From positions 62,001 through 126,000 of the forward strand of contig ONNQ01000003.1 of NCBI GenBank assembly GCA_900319245.1: a stretch of DNA of 64,000 bases. Direction: 5' to 3'. This document shows positions 1-8,499 of this stretch, piece by piece. Position numbers and translations under genes: made by a program. Source of the stretch: an uncultured Lachnospiraceae bacterium. Its GTDB lineage: Bacteria; Bacillota; Clostridia; Lachnospirales; Lachnospiraceae. Every line of letters begins with the position of its first letter. Position 1 is the first letter of the stretch. Below the pieces are notes generated by a model, which was not told where the DNA came from, did no database searches, and saw nothing but the letters and a program-made list of their open reading frames with translations.

Positions 1-1831
1 CTGCAAATGCTTCACTGCCCGCCATCTGCAGGTCATAGATCTTTCGATACGTGCCGTTCATGGCCAGCAGTTCCTCGTGGGTGCCTCGCTCGCGGATCCG
101 GCCCTTGTCCATGACCAAAATCTGGTCGGCGTGCATGATCGTCGTGATGCGATGGGCAATCAGGATCACCGTGGCGTCGCCGGTTTCCTTCCTGAGAGCC
201 GCCCGGATCCTTGCGTCCGTCTCCGCATCGACCGCAGACAGCGAATCGTCGAAGATCATGATGGGACACTGCCGAATCAGCATCTGGGCGATGGCCGTCC
301 TCTGCTTTTGTCCGCCGGACAGCGTCACGCCGCGCTCACCGACAAAGGTATCAAATCCGGCGGGAAACCTGTCCACGGTATCCAGTAAATCCGCTGTCCT
401 CGACGCTCTACGAATATCTTTCTCCTTGTAGTTGCCGGATGTGATCGCGATATTCTCCGCAATCGAGCGGGAAAAGAGATAGGGCTCCTGCAAGACCATG
501 CCAATCTGCGCGCGCAGCCATTCCTTGTCGATCTGCGAGATATCCGTATCTCCGATCAGGATCCGTCCCTGCCCCTCTGCAAGCGGATACAGCCGCTCCA
601 AGAGATACATAAGCGTCGACTTGCCGGATCCGGTGCCGCCCAGAACGCCCAGCGTTGTGCCGGCGGGCACCGTAAACGATACATCGGATACCGCTTCCCC
701 CGTGCCGTCACCATAGCTAAAGGAGACATGTTCAAACCGGATTTCCCTGTCCATCGGAGGACGAAGGGCGTCGACCGGATTCTTCTCCTCCTCCGCGTTC
801 ATGATATAGCGAAGCCTGTCCAGAGAGATGCCGGCCTTACTCATTTCCGAGATCACGCGGCCCAGCGAGCGGACCGGCCAGATCAGAAGGCTGTTGTAGG
901 ATACAAACGCAATAAACTCACCGGCCGTGATCGTGCCGTTTACGCAAAAGACCGCGCCCATGATATTGACCAGCAGATACTGCAGTCCTGTCATCACATC
1001 GCCGGTGACCCAGTTCAGCGACAGGATCCGCATCAGACGGATCCAGAAGCCCGTATAGTAGTCGTTCTGCTTCTCAAATCGCTCCCTTTCATAGCGCTCG
1101 CGCCCGAACGCGCGCACTACGCGAACGCCCGTCAGGTTTTCCTGCGCAATGGCGGACAGGCGTCCTTCCTCCGTGTCGGCCTTCTCAAAGGCGTCCCCAA
1201 TCTTGGCATAGAAAAACAGAGAGTAGCCGATCACGATTGGGATAAAGAGCGAAGCGACCGCCGTCATCGTGCCGCTAATCCCCGCCATAAAGCGTATCGC
1301 GAGCACGATCAGCACGATCACGCGCACCAATGCGGTCAGCTGCTCGGAGACAAAGACTTTGATGGTCTCGACGTCCGACGTGCACCGCTGGATGATGTCG
1401 CCGGTGCTGTTTTGCCCGTGCCAGGCGTAGGGAAGCTTCTGTATTTTGCCATAGAGGCTGTCCCGCATTCTCTTGACAAAGCGCTCCGCTGCCACTTCAT
1501 TCAAGTAGCGGAACAGATACCGGAAAAGCGCGCCGGTCAGTGCCACTGTGATGACGGCTGCGGCGATCAGGATCGGATGACTGCGTAGCAGTTCCACGCC
1601 GCCGACCGCGTCAAGGCGCACGACAATAAACGCCGGAAGGTCCGGCGCCTGATCAGCGATCACGCTGTCAACTGTAAAACTGATGATCCGCGGCAGGACC
1701 ATGTCCAGAAACGACACCGCGGATGCAAATAGCATGCTCAGTACAAAGACCCCGATGCTGCCCTGCAGGAAATACCGGATCAGGGAGACCGGTGTGTCAA
1801 AATACGGCTGTCCTTCTCTTGTGTTTTTCAT
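1..1831 (-). CDS. ABC exporter, fused permease/ATPase subunit (3' end outside window)
   Basis: This is a membrane exporter half-transporter that uses ATP hydrolysis to move a substrate out of the cell; the substrate cannot be told. About 610 residues are visible. The first ~330 form the six-helix exporter domain, followed by an ATPase domain with Walker A GGTGSGKST, signature LSGGQ, and the switch histidine in LIAHRITT. The Walker B end reads MIFDDSLSAVD, so aspartate stands where the catalytic glutamate is expected. In heterodimeric exporters such as TM287/288 or BmrCD that change marks the subunit with the degenerate ATP site, so a partner gene is expected just beyond the left edge. The start is the ATG whose complement is CAT at 1829-1831. 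The reading frame stays open to base 1. Confidence 0.92.
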   Translation of the reverse strand, partial: MKNTREGQPYFDTPVSLIRYFLQGSIGVFVLSMLFASAVSFLDMVLPRIISFTVDSVIADQAPDLPAFIVVRLDAVGGVELLRSHPILIAAAVITVALTGALFRYLFRYLNEVAAERFVKRMRDSLYGKIQKLPYAWHGQNSTGDIIQRCTSDVETIKVFVSEQLTALVRVIVLIVLAIRFMAGISGTMTAVASLFIPIVIGYSLFFYAKIGDAFEKADTEEGRLSAIAQENLTGVRVVRAFGRERYERERFEKQNDYYTGFWIRLMRILSLNWVTGDVMTGLQYLLVNIMGAVFCVNGTITAGEFIAFVSYNSLLIWPVRSLGRVISEMSKAGISLDRLRYIMNAEEEKNPVDALRPPMDREIRFEHVSFSYGDGTGEAVSDVSFTVPAGTTLGVLGGTGSGKSTLMYLLERLYPLAEGQGRILIGDTDISQIDKEWLRAQIGMVLQEPYLFSRSIAENIAITSGNYKEKDIRRASRTADLLDTVDRFPAGFDTFVGERGVTLSGGQKQRTAIAQMLIRQCPIMIFDDSLSAVDAETDARIRAALRKETGDATVILIAHRITTIMHADQILVMDKGRIRERGTHEELLAMNGTYRKIYDLQMAGSEAFA

Positions 1832-1871
1832 ATTTACGAGCCTCGTTATGCGAGCATTTTTTCTTTCAGGA

Positions 1872-3368
1872 TCACTGCGTGCGGATCGACAGGATCTCTC
1901 CAAACAGCGCCTCATTCTCCATCACAAGAAGACACAGCTTCTCGCGTGTTCTGGAAATGCCCTCGTACAAAACGCGCAAGGCGTCCTCAGCCGCCGGCCC
2001 GTACGCCGCAAGATGCTGCTCTTCATCGTAATAAAATCTTGTATCCAGGAGCATGGCCACACTGTCAAATTCCAGCCCGACAATCTCCTCCGCACCGAGC
2101 CCTTTCTTGTCCCGGCCCGCGCCCGGCAAAGCGACTTCCTGATAGCCCAGGCTTTTGTAATACCGCAGGATATGGTCCGCCTCTTCGATGGTCCCTGCGA
2201 AAAGCACGTCAATGCAGCTGTAATCTGCCCTCGCAGACCTCTCTTTGGCCCGAAAGAGTGCGCGCAGAAAGGAATAGATCGGTCGGTTGATCCGTATATT
2301 CCCTGTAAACGCCAAAGACAGCGTGCTGAGATCTTGGATCCGCTCCTGTGCTTCCTCCACACCCTCTTCCAATACCAGCAGCTGCTGCGGGTCATAGGCC
2401 ATAATGCAAGGCGTCTTATTTTTCCTGATGTGCGCGATGATCCTGTCCATGACATCTTCATGGATCCGATTTGCCTCATCGACCAATAGATAGGCGTAAT
2501 CCGGCGTCCCCTCGAATTCCTCTGCCGAGCAGATTGCGACATTTCTCAGGCGCTCGTTGATGACCCTGTGCCCTGTCTGTATTTTGCCGGCGATGAGTAT
2601 GCAGACTTTTTTCCGCCTGGACAGCGCCATTGCAAGATCGAACAGCAGCAATGTTTTGCCGGTACCCGCGCTGCCTGTCACGGTGATCACCGGCTGCGTC
2701 TCCTGCGCTTCTTCTTCCTTCAGCGCCGTCAGGATCCTGCGCCTGAATTCAGCCTGCTGGTTGGTCAAAAAATAGTTTCCCTGCAGGAACTTTTCCGGCA
2801 TGGCCGCCGGTGCGATCAAATAATCCGCCGCCCGAAAATACAGGTCCAGCTCCTTGTCGACATAGCTTGCAAACGCCGGCCGCTTCAATATCTCGGCAAG
2901 CTCCTGCGCCTGACAGGTCCGGAGATGTCCCCGGTCGTTATAGCTGTATAGGGTGTTGGTCTGCATGACATATGTAAAGGAATAAATAGACGTGGAGATA
3001 TGAGACAGATAATACCGGTTCTGCGCGAGCTGCCTGGCGATCCGGTCCCTGTCGATATCTTCACTTTTCAGCTCGATATTGAGAACACACGCCCCGTCGC
3101 CGGAAATCTTTAACAGATCAAATTCCTTGCTGATATGCGCAATGGTATAAGAAAAATAAAACCCGTCGAAGCAGGACATCCAGCTTCGCCCATCTGTCTC
3201 CCCCTCTCTGAGGGCGCCCGCTATATGATCGACCAGTGCGCGAAGAGAGTATGCTTCGTGTCTGCTGTATTTTCTGCATCGGGCGTCTCCCGTCAGTTCC
3301 CGGGCCAGGAGAGAAAAATCCTCCTCCCCCAGGACCCTTGTCAGGAGATAAAGGTTCATCGCTTTCAT
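1872..3368 (-). CDS. DUF2075-type P-loop ATPase/helicase with N-terminal nuclease-like domain
   Basis: This protein of about 498 residues looks like a nucleic-acid ATPase joined to a nuclease-like domain. Near residues 84-120 are an Asp in EFDLLKI, an E-x-K in NIELKS and a Gln in RQLAQN, the pattern of PD-(D/E)XK folds such as NERD. Walker A GSAGTGKT lies near residue 232 and Walker B LLVDEA near 295. The C-terminal end has ISRTREKLCLLV, as in UvrD/DUF2075 helicase cores. The start at 3368 is preferred because an AGAGG sits ten bases upstream; the ATG at 3377 is only one base from it. NudC lies upstream on the same strand. The physiological role is not known; DNA repair or defence are both possible. 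The nuclease reading is inference from spacing of motifs. Confidence 0.75.
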   Translation of the reverse strand: MKAMNLYLLTRVLGEEDFSLLARELTGDARCRKYSRHEAYSLRALVDHIAGALREGETDGRSWMSCFDGFYFSYTIAHISKEFDLLKISGDGACVLNIELKSEDIDRDRIARQLAQNRYYLSHISTSIYSFTYVMQTNTLYSYNDRGHLRTCQAQELAEILKRPAFASYVDKELDLYFRAADYLIAPAAMPEKFLQGNYFLTNQQAEFRRRILTALKEEEAQETQPVITVTGSAGTGKTLLLFDLAMALSRRKKVCILIAGKIQTGHRVINERLRNVAICSAEEFEGTPDYAYLLVDEANRIHEDVMDRIIAHIRKNKTPCIMAYDPQQLLVLEEGVEEAQERIQDLSTLSLAFTGNIRINRPIYSFLRALFRAKERSARADYSCIDVLFAGTIEEADHILRYYKSLGYQEVALPGAGRDKKGLGAEEIVGLEFDSVAMLLDTRFYYDEEQHLAAYGPAAEDALRVLYEGISRTREKLCLLVMENEALFGEILSIRTQ

Positions 3369-3405
3369 ACTATGCATGCCTCTTACTTCGCTTCGTGGTA
3401 ATCCA

Positions 3406-4287
3406 TTACTTCGCGTAGCGGTAGCCCAGGGGCTCCCTGCCCTCTCGAAAGACCATCATCATCTCGTTGGTAAGACTCAGATCGTGGGGCTGTCCCTCTA
3501 TGTCCTTGCGCTCGACCCAGACGGCCTCTTTGAGCTCATTGCGGTCCAAAGTGATCTCCGTATCCCCGTCCACGTCGCAGTAAAAGCCCGCCAGGATATC
3601 GTCCACGATTCCCCAGGGCTGGGATTTGTAATAGCGGATATTCTTTACTTTGAGGCCGACCTCTTCCATCACTTCGCGCTGTACGGTCTCTTCAAACGTC
3701 TCGCCAATTTCATTGAAGCCGGCAACCAGCGCATAGAAGGGAATTCCACGGCCTGCGTATTTGGTCATCAGAAGGCGGTCCTTGTCCGTGACGCCAATGA
3801 TCACGGCCGGAAGAATGCGGGGATAAATGGTTCTTCCACAGTTTGGACACACAAGCGCCCTCTCCGTACTGGAAGGGACTGTCATGTGGGCACAGGTCCC
3901 GCAATAGCGGTTGTCCCTGTACCAGCCGGCAAGCTGTCCGCCGGTATAGGCTGCAAAGATCAGGTGCCGGTTCTCATCGCCAAGGTAATACTTGGGCCTG
4001 AGGTCTCTGATCTTCAGCGGCGTAAGTCCATCCGGCAGCGCCGCTTCTGCCTGCTCATCCGGCGTCCCCATAAAATACTTGTCCTCATCAATGGAGAACA
4101 AATAGGTATACTGTATTCCTTCCGGCATCTGGCAATAGACCGGAAACGCGATCCGTCCGTTCTCCTCGAACGCCATGATCGAATCCAACCTGTTTCCTGA
4201 AAAGAGAAGGACCGGGCTTCCTGCATCCGGCGTCATATCCACTTGGAACTGATTGTGCATTGTATGAGGGGCAATATCCTGAATCAT
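3406..4287 (-). CDS. nudC: NAD(H) pyrophosphatase / NAD-capped RNA hydrolase, Nudix family
   Basis: The enzyme hydrolyses NADH or NAD caps to NMN(H) and AMP in the cytoplasm. The 293 residues contain a four-cysteine zinc ribbon (CGTC and CPNC) followed by a complete Nudix box: GFNEIGETFEE, then REVMEEVGL, with all glutamates that bind the metal. The SQPW tetrad that marks the NudC subfamily is present, but the usual FPxS that follows is replaced by GIVDD, so substrate preference may differ. GGAGG lies five bases before the ATG. It is followed after 37 bases by the DUF2075 ATPase gene and may be cotranscribed with it. Confidence 0.88.
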   Translation of the reverse strand: MIQDIAPHTMHNQFQVDMTPDAGSPVLLFSGNRLDSIMAFEENGRIAFPVYCQMPEGIQYTYLFSIDEDKYFMGTPDEQAEAALPDGLTPLKIRDLRPKYYLGDENRHLIFAAYTGGQLAGWYRDNRYCGTCAHMTVPSSTERALVCPNCGRTIYPRILPAVIIGVTDKDRLLMTKYAGRGIPFYALVAGFNEIGETFEETVQREVMEEVGLKVKNIRYYKSQPWGIVDDILAGFYCDVDGDTEITLDRNELKEAVWVERKDIEGQPHDLSLTNEMMMVFREGREPLGYRYAK

Positions 4288-4344
4288 GATTTCCTCCGTG
4301 CTTACATGGGCGCGTGTGAACTTCCGAATCTATTATCTGTTTCC

Positions 4345-4803
4345 TTACATATTCATGGCAATTGCAACGATGACGCCCAGTATTCCGCCGGCCATGACCT
4401 GCATGGGTGAATGACCGACAAAGACCTTTAATGACTGCTCCGGGGTGATCGTGCCGGCTCCCATTTTTTCAAACAGCTCGATCATATTGTTGATGACGAC
4501 GGCCTGCTTGCCGGTCTCTCTCCGTACACCTCTTGCGTCGTGCATGACAACGGCGGCAAAAAACAGGGCCACCGCAAAAACCGGTGCATCCCATCCTGCC
4601 ACAAATCCGGTTGCCATCGCCACAGACACCACCGTCGCTGAGTGGCTGCTGGGCATGCCGCCATCCCCGATCAGGCGCTCCCACACAATCTTTTTGTTGA
4701 TGATCAGATGAATAATGGTCTTGAGCACTTGGGAGATTGTCCACGCCACCGCCCCGGTCTGGATAATCCTGTTGTTAATGATTCCCGTTATAATCTGCAG
4801 CAT
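4345..4803 (-). CDS. YuiD-like divergent PAP2-family membrane protein (DUF212)
   Basis: The 152-residue protein has three to four hydrophobic segments and the family signature GDGGMPSSHSA followed by HDARGVRRETGKQA. These are the phosphate-binding motifs of the acid phosphatase/vanadium haloperoxidase-related family seen in B. subtilis YuiD. It probably acts on a lipid-linked phosphate in the membrane, but no reaction is established for the family as far as I know. GGAGG lies six bases before the start. A promoter with a perfect TATAAT is directly upstream. NudC follows 57 bases downstream. Confidence 0.82.
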   Translation of the reverse strand: MLQIITGIINNRIIQTGAVAWTISQVLKTIIHLIINKKIVWERLIGDGGMPSSHSATVVSVAMATGFVAGWDAPVFAVALFFAAVVMHDARGVRRETGKQAVVINNMIELFEKMGAGTITPEQSLKVFVGHSPMQVMAGGILGVIVAIAMNM

Positions 4804-4877
4804 CCCAAGCCTCCTGATTCCCCATTCAATATACCTTGCCTGCTTGTTTGTTATGTGTTACGAAGAAATTCTATCAC

Positions 4878-4906
4878 ATTATATAGAGTATCATAACCCT
4901 CAAAAA
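4878..4906 (-). promoter_or_regulatory. Sigma-A-type promoter for the YuiD-like gene
   Basis: On the minus strand TTTTTG is followed after 17 bases by a perfect TATAAT. The -35 is poor and lies in the T-run of the preceding terminator, so the two signals overlap. Confidence 0.45.
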
Positions 4907-4939
4907 AAAAGATCACGATGCGTTGTGCAAAGTGATCTT
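4902..4939 (-). terminator. Rho-independent terminator after the HPr-like gene
   Basis: On the minus strand the stem AAGATCAC/GTGATCTT encloses a 15-base loop and is followed by nine T residues. It ends transcription 17 bases after the HPr-like stop codon. Confidence 0.8.
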
Positions 4940-4956
4940 CGAATCATTCCGCTATA

Positions 4957-5214
4957 TCAAAGGTGTGTCTCCATATAGGACATAAGGGAGGCTGCATCTT
5001 CTTTTTCATGATCTCCTTCCAGTTCTAATTCCAGAACATCGCCTTTTTGAATATTCAGGCTCATTACATTGAAGATCAGTTTGGCGTCTCCTCGTCTTGC
5101 TCCATTTCGGATGGATACTTTACTGGTACATTTGATCGCTTCTTTGACAAAATCGCCTGCTGTTTTGATATCCAATCCATTTTCAAGATGAGAAATACTC
5201 TGAAATCGTTCCAT
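4957..5214 (-). CDS. Degenerate HPr-like protein lacking His15 and Ser46
   Basis: The 85-residue protein has the length and pattern of the PTS phosphocarrier HPr, including the conserved NVMSL segment and the C-terminal half GDVLELELEGD. At the two phosphorylation positions it differs. The active-site segment GLHARPA reads GLDIKTA, placing Asp at residue 15, and the Ser46 segment reads DAKLIF, placing Leu at residue 46. It therefore cannot accept phosphate from enzyme I or from HPr kinase in the normal way. The start at 5214 is chosen because AAGGAG lies eight bases upstream and because numbering then matches HPr; a GTG at 5223 is less likely. It lies downstream of the PTS operon, separated from it by a small membrane-protein gene. 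A regulatory or decoy role is inference. Confidence 0.8.
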   Translation of the reverse strand: MERFQSISHLENGLDIKTAGDFVKEAIKCTSKVSIRNGARRGDAKLIFNVMSLNIQKGDVLELELEGDHEKEDAASLMSYMETHL

Positions 5215-5248
5215 GATGCTCACTCCTTATCTTGTCATCTCTAAATCG

Positions 5249-5536
5249 TTATTTCCCGTTCTCCGCCGCGTTCAGGATTCTCTCCACGTTCTCCCGGCCT
5301 GTTCGGATTCCAAGATTGCAGACGACGGCAAACGCTACACCGATTAAGAGCACAATCACGCCAGTCACGCCGATCGCAATGCGGTGCTGTGCATTGCCTG
5401 TAAAGCCCATATACGCCACAACGACACCGATCGCGGAGAGTACCATCGAATAGGTTCTCCACCGGCTGATCCTCTCGAGGGCTTCGGATTGTTTTTTTGC
5501 TTCTTCCAGCAGCTCCTTTTTGCTCAGTGCAGCCAT
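5249..5536 (-). CDS. Small two-helix membrane protein, unknown function
   Basis: I do not recognise this 95-residue protein. It has a charged, probably helical N-terminus (about 25 residues with many Lys and Glu) and two hydrophobic helices around residues 28-48 and 54-73. A short polar tail follows. A good ribosome binding site (AAAGGGAG) precedes the ATG. It lies between the PTS terminator and the HPr-like gene, 34 bases from the latter, and is probably cotranscribed with it. Confidence 0.7.
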   Translation of the reverse strand: MAALSKKELLEEAKKQSEALERISRWRTYSMVLSAIGVVVAYMGFTGNAQHRIAIGVTGVIVLLIGVAFAVVCNLGIRTGRENVERILNAAENGK

Positions 5537-5592
5537 TTTTTATCTCCCTTTTGTTTTTGGACCGGGAAGTGACCCGGCCTATAGCACAATAA

Positions 5593-5619
5593 TGGGGGAT
5601 TCCAAGAGGAACCCCCCAT
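5593..5619 (-). terminator. Terminator hairpin after the PTS operon
   Basis: On the minus strand GGGGGGTTCC pairs with GGAATCCCCC around a four-base loop and is followed by ATTATT. The stem is strong but the T-tract is short. Confidence 0.6.
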
Positions 5620-5670
5620 CATGTTCAGAAGTTCCGGGAACTATCTTTACGAAATGGTCCTGTATACGAA

Positions 5671-6458
5671 TTAGTAGGAAAGACCAGGGTTGAAGAAACC
5701 GACCAGAACACCTACGAATGCGATCACAACCAGAAGTCCCATAACCTTCAGCGGGCTCATGCGCTTCTTAGCCATCAGCCACCAGCAGAAGATTACGAAG
5801 ATTGCCGTGAGAAGTCCGGGGAATACGCTGTCGAGTTTTTCCTGCAGAACCATGTACGCTTCGCCAGCCTCGTTGTACAGAGCAAAGCTTGTCTTAACAG
5901 ATACCCATGTTGCAGATACGGCGCCGATGACGATACCGCCGAGGGTTGTAACCGCTTCACGGATCGCAGTACCGATATCGCCGACAAGGAATTCGACGGC
6001 CTTGGTACCCATGTCATAGCCCTTGAAGTACAGGAAACGCATTCCGAAGTATGCGCGGACATACCCATTGCGATACCGAGAAGGATCGGGATCACAGTAC
6101 CAACAACCAGAGAGTCGCCGATACCTGCGATGGGACCCATCAGACCTGCACGAAGGCCGTTGATGGTCTCGCTGTCAACATCTTCTGCACCGTTTGCTCT
6201 CGCCTCTTCAAGACCTGCGGTGACACCGACAATGATGGCACCGAGCTGCGGCTCAGTATTGAAGAATGTTCTGTACGTATCCATGGACTCAGCCATCTTG
6301 TCGGGATCATCCGCATAGAGCTCTTTGCAGAGAGGGAGCATAGAGCAAAGGTAACCGAATGTCTGCATGTGCTCCTGAGAGAAGCATGTCAGGTTACCGT
6401 AATACCATCTGTGAAAACCAGATCTTAACGCTTTTTTGGATAATTTTTTCTCAGCCAC
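5671..6458 (-). pseudogene. Mannose-family PTS IID component, frameshifted by probable internal deletion
   Basis: IID is the second membrane subunit of mannose-type PTS permeases. Two frames together encode it. From the GTG at 6458 the first ~132 residues match IID, with FFNTEPQLGA, GLMGPIAGIGD and the segment VIPILLGIAMGM. Near 6061 that frame turns into unrelated sequence. The next frame resumes with VRAYFGMRFLYFKGYDMG and continues normally to 5671. Compared with the usual spacing in the family, about 17-18 residues (a GSLLGPILF-type loop and helix) are missing, so this looks like a deletion of some 50 bases that also shifts the frame. The GTG start is supported by GAGGAGG, which lies inside the last codons of the IIC gene. 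An assembly error is the alternative. Confidence 0.8.
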
Positions 6459-6460
6459 GA

Positions 6461-7321
6461 TTAGATATCCTCCTCATCATCATCCCATCCGTTTTCAGAA
6501 GCTGCGCTAGAGGCCGCTGCCGCGGGCTTTCTAAGCTCGAGCATCTTCAGCTTATAGATCAGGATCGCGAACATACCTGCGATTACAGTGGAAGCAACCA
6601 GGTTAACGCCCATGGAAGCAGCCAGTGTGAAACCTGTCAGATAAGGTACAAAGTCAAGAACGTTACGGACGATCTGCTTGAGCAGGATCGCAATACCTAC
6701 GCAAGGAAGAAGTGCGCCGACGGTGAACAGAGTCTTCATCGGGATTCCATCCATAGGAAGTTTTTCCTTGATCAGGTTAACAACGGGCTCTCCTGCCATA
6801 CACATGATCACGGTAGGGATCAGGGAGAAGCAGATGTGGGAGATCCAGGGAAGTACGTAATCAACGAGAGGAAGCTTGTCATACTCTCTCTTGTCTACCC
6901 ATGCCCAGCCCATGTGCTGCCATACAAGGTTCATGGTAGCAGTGCCGTAGAACAGGACAGTACCGATCGTACCAACCATGGTACCAAAGGAAGTTGCAAG
7001 TGCTGTGCCTTCTGCAGAAGCGGGATCCAGGCCATAGCTCTTAAGAGCGATCATTGCCAGCGGGATACCGATGTAAGATACGGCACGAACGTCAGCGGAA
7101 ACGGTTCCGCCGGGGGTAACCAGTGCGATATAAACGACCTGCATGGCAGCGCCGACCATGATACCTGTGGGGATATCACCAAGCACGATACCGCAGATCA
7201 GACCACCGATCAGCGGTCTGCCAAGGGTGTAGTTACCGATGGAAGTGCCGCCCAGACCAGGCATACTGGAGAGGGAAGCAAATAATCCGAGAATAATTGC
7301 CTGAAATAAATTAATGGACAT
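6461..7321 (-). CDS. PTS mannose/fructose/sorbose family IIC component
   Basis: This 286-residue polytopic membrane protein forms the sugar channel of a mannose-type PTS permease together with IID. The N-terminal LGLFASLSSMPGLGG and the segment GDIPTGIMVGAAMQVVYI are typical of the family. The acidic C-terminal tail (DDDEEDI) doubles as DNA carrying the GAGGAGG ribosome binding site of the next gene, so IIC and IID translation are physically linked. Its own start has AAGGAG. Since IID is broken, transport by this complex is doubtful unless a second IID exists elsewhere. Confidence 0.93.
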   Translation of the reverse strand: MSINLFQAIILGLFASLSSMPGLGGTSIGNYTLGRPLIGGLICGIVLGDIPTGIMVGAAMQVVYIALVTPGGTVSADVRAVSYIGIPLAMIALKSYGLDPASAEGTALATSFGTMVGTIGTVLFYGTATMNLVWQHMGWAWVDKREYDKLPLVDYVLPWISHICFSLIPTVIMCMAGEPVVNLIKEKLPMDGIPMKTLFTVGALLPCVGIAILLKQIVRNVLDFVPYLTGFTLAASMGVNLVASTVIAGMFAILIYKLKMLELRKPAAAASSAASENGWDDDEEDI

Positions 7322-7364
7322 TTCTTTCTCCTTTTCGTGTATCTAATTTTATGGACAGATCCGA

Positions 7365-7862
7365 TCAGTCTGTATAACCGAACTGGCCTCTGAACTTCTT
7401 CCAGTTGCCGATCGCTGTCTCTTTGAGAAGTGCGAACTCTACTTCGTAGCCCTTCTTTGTGATCGCTTCAAGAGCATCTGCTTCTTCCTGTGTGATGGAC
7501 TGGTTGTTGCCGAGCTTGGTTGCGCCGGGACGATCGTTGCAGGGTCCAATGATGACGGTCTTGACATCGCTGGGAACGATACCTGCGTCAACAAGAATCT
7601 TCTTCATGTCGATGGGATTCTTGGTGATCAGGAAATATTTGTCCTTGGAAGCCAGTACCTTGGGTGCTTTTGCGATGAACTCATCAACTGCCCATACAAA
7701 GGTCTTCTTGTCGGATGCGCTCTTGTAAGCACCCTTGAGAACGGGGTTCTTCGCTGCTGCATCGTTTACTGCGATGAGGCCTGTGCAGGGATACTCGAGA
7801 GACCATCTTGTAACAGTCTGTCCATGGATCATTCTGTCATCTACACGTACGAAAGAAATCAT
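7365..7862 (-). CDS. PTS mannose-family IIB component
   Basis: IIB takes phosphate from IIA and passes it to the incoming sugar. The 165-residue protein opens with MISFVRVDDRMIHGQ, in which His13 is the phosphorylated residue of the family. AGGAGG precedes the ATG. It is the second gene of a IIA-IIB-IIC-IID operon. The sugar cannot be assigned from sequence alone; members take mannose, fructose, sorbose or amino sugars. Confidence 0.93.
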   Translation of the reverse strand: MISFVRVDDRMIHGQTVTRWSLEYPCTGLIAVNDAAAKNPVLKGAYKSASDKKTFVWAVDEFIAKAPKVLASKDKYFLITKNPIDMKKILVDAGIVPSDVKTVIIGPCNDRPGATKLGNNQSITQEEADALEAITKKGYEVEFALLKETAIGNWKKFRGQFGYTD

Positions 7863-7901
7863 AGTTTACCTCCTGTTGATTGTGTTTGATAGAGCTGATG
7901 A

Positions 7902-8333
7902 TTACAGATCTTCCTCTTCGTCGTCATCGACTGCGACAACGAACTCCTTGATCTGATCCTTTGCGCCTTCGATGATCTCTTCCTTGAGCTCTTCGGTGTC
8001 GACGTCGTCTTTGCCGAGAACTGCTGTCAGGACCAGGGGAAGGTTCATGCCGCCGATCATGGTTGTCTTTGCAAGAAGACCCTTCTCAGCGATCACGTTT
8101 GCTGCCGTGGCAAGAGGAGATCCGCCGACAATATCCGCGAACATAATAATCTCATCATCCTCGCCAACTACAGAGAGAAGCTCTCTGACGTTGTCTGCGA
8201 ACTCGTCAGCGCCCATGCCGTTTTTAAGGCTTGTGGAGAGAACGTCCTCTCTGTCTTCGCCGCCGAGCATTGTAATGGCTGTGTGAAGACCGGGAGCAAA
8301 TTCACCGTGACTTACGAGTACTACGTATTTCAA
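7902..8333 (-). CDS. PTS mannose-family IIA component
   Basis: IIA accepts phosphate from HPr. The protein has the active-site histidine in LVSHGEFAPG at residue 9 and the conserved DIVGGSPLATAA loop. I choose the TTG at 8333, which has AAAGGAGG eight bases upstream. The ATG at 8357 lies upstream of that ribosome binding site and would put it inside the coding region. The product is then 143 residues and ends in the very acidic tail DDDEEEDL. It is the first gene of the PTS operon and directly follows a terminator, so its promoter must lie in the 80-base gap. I see no clear -12/-24 (sigma-54) element there. Confidence 0.9.
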   Translation of the reverse strand: MKYVVLVSHGEFAPGLHTAITMLGGEDREDVLSTSLKNGMGADEFADNVRELLSVVGEDDEIIMFADIVGGSPLATAANVIAEKGLLAKTTMIGGMNLPLVLTAVLGKDDVDTEELKEEIIEGAKDQIKEFVVAVDDDEEEDL

Positions 8334-8410
8334 CTGCTTGTCCTCCTTTCTTTCCATTCCCGCCGGGCATGGAATATTAATTTTTTATGAACTCTTGATA
8401 AAGAGTATAT

Positions 8411-8455
8411 AAAAACGGTGACCCTTGTTCATCTCACAAGTGTCACCGTTTTTTT
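8411..8455. terminator. Bidirectional-looking terminator between sensing operon and PTS operon
   Basis: AAAAACGGTGAC and GTCACCGTTTTT form a long perfect stem, with an inner CTTGT/ACAAG pairing, and T-runs follow in both orientations. All neighbouring genes are on the minus strand, so it ends the sensing operon ahead of the PTS promoter. Confidence 0.85.
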
Positions 8456-8499
8456 GTGATTTTTGTCATCGGGAAAATGACATTTGTCACATCCCTATC

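Noticed and set aside
5671..6458. Programmed frameshift in the IID gene
   Set aside because: There is no slippery run at the shift and family-conserved residues are missing, so a deletion is a better explanation.
8334..8410. Sigma-54 promoter for the PTS operon
   Set aside because: No TGGCAC-N5-TTGCA-like element is present, and no LevR-type activator gene is nearby.
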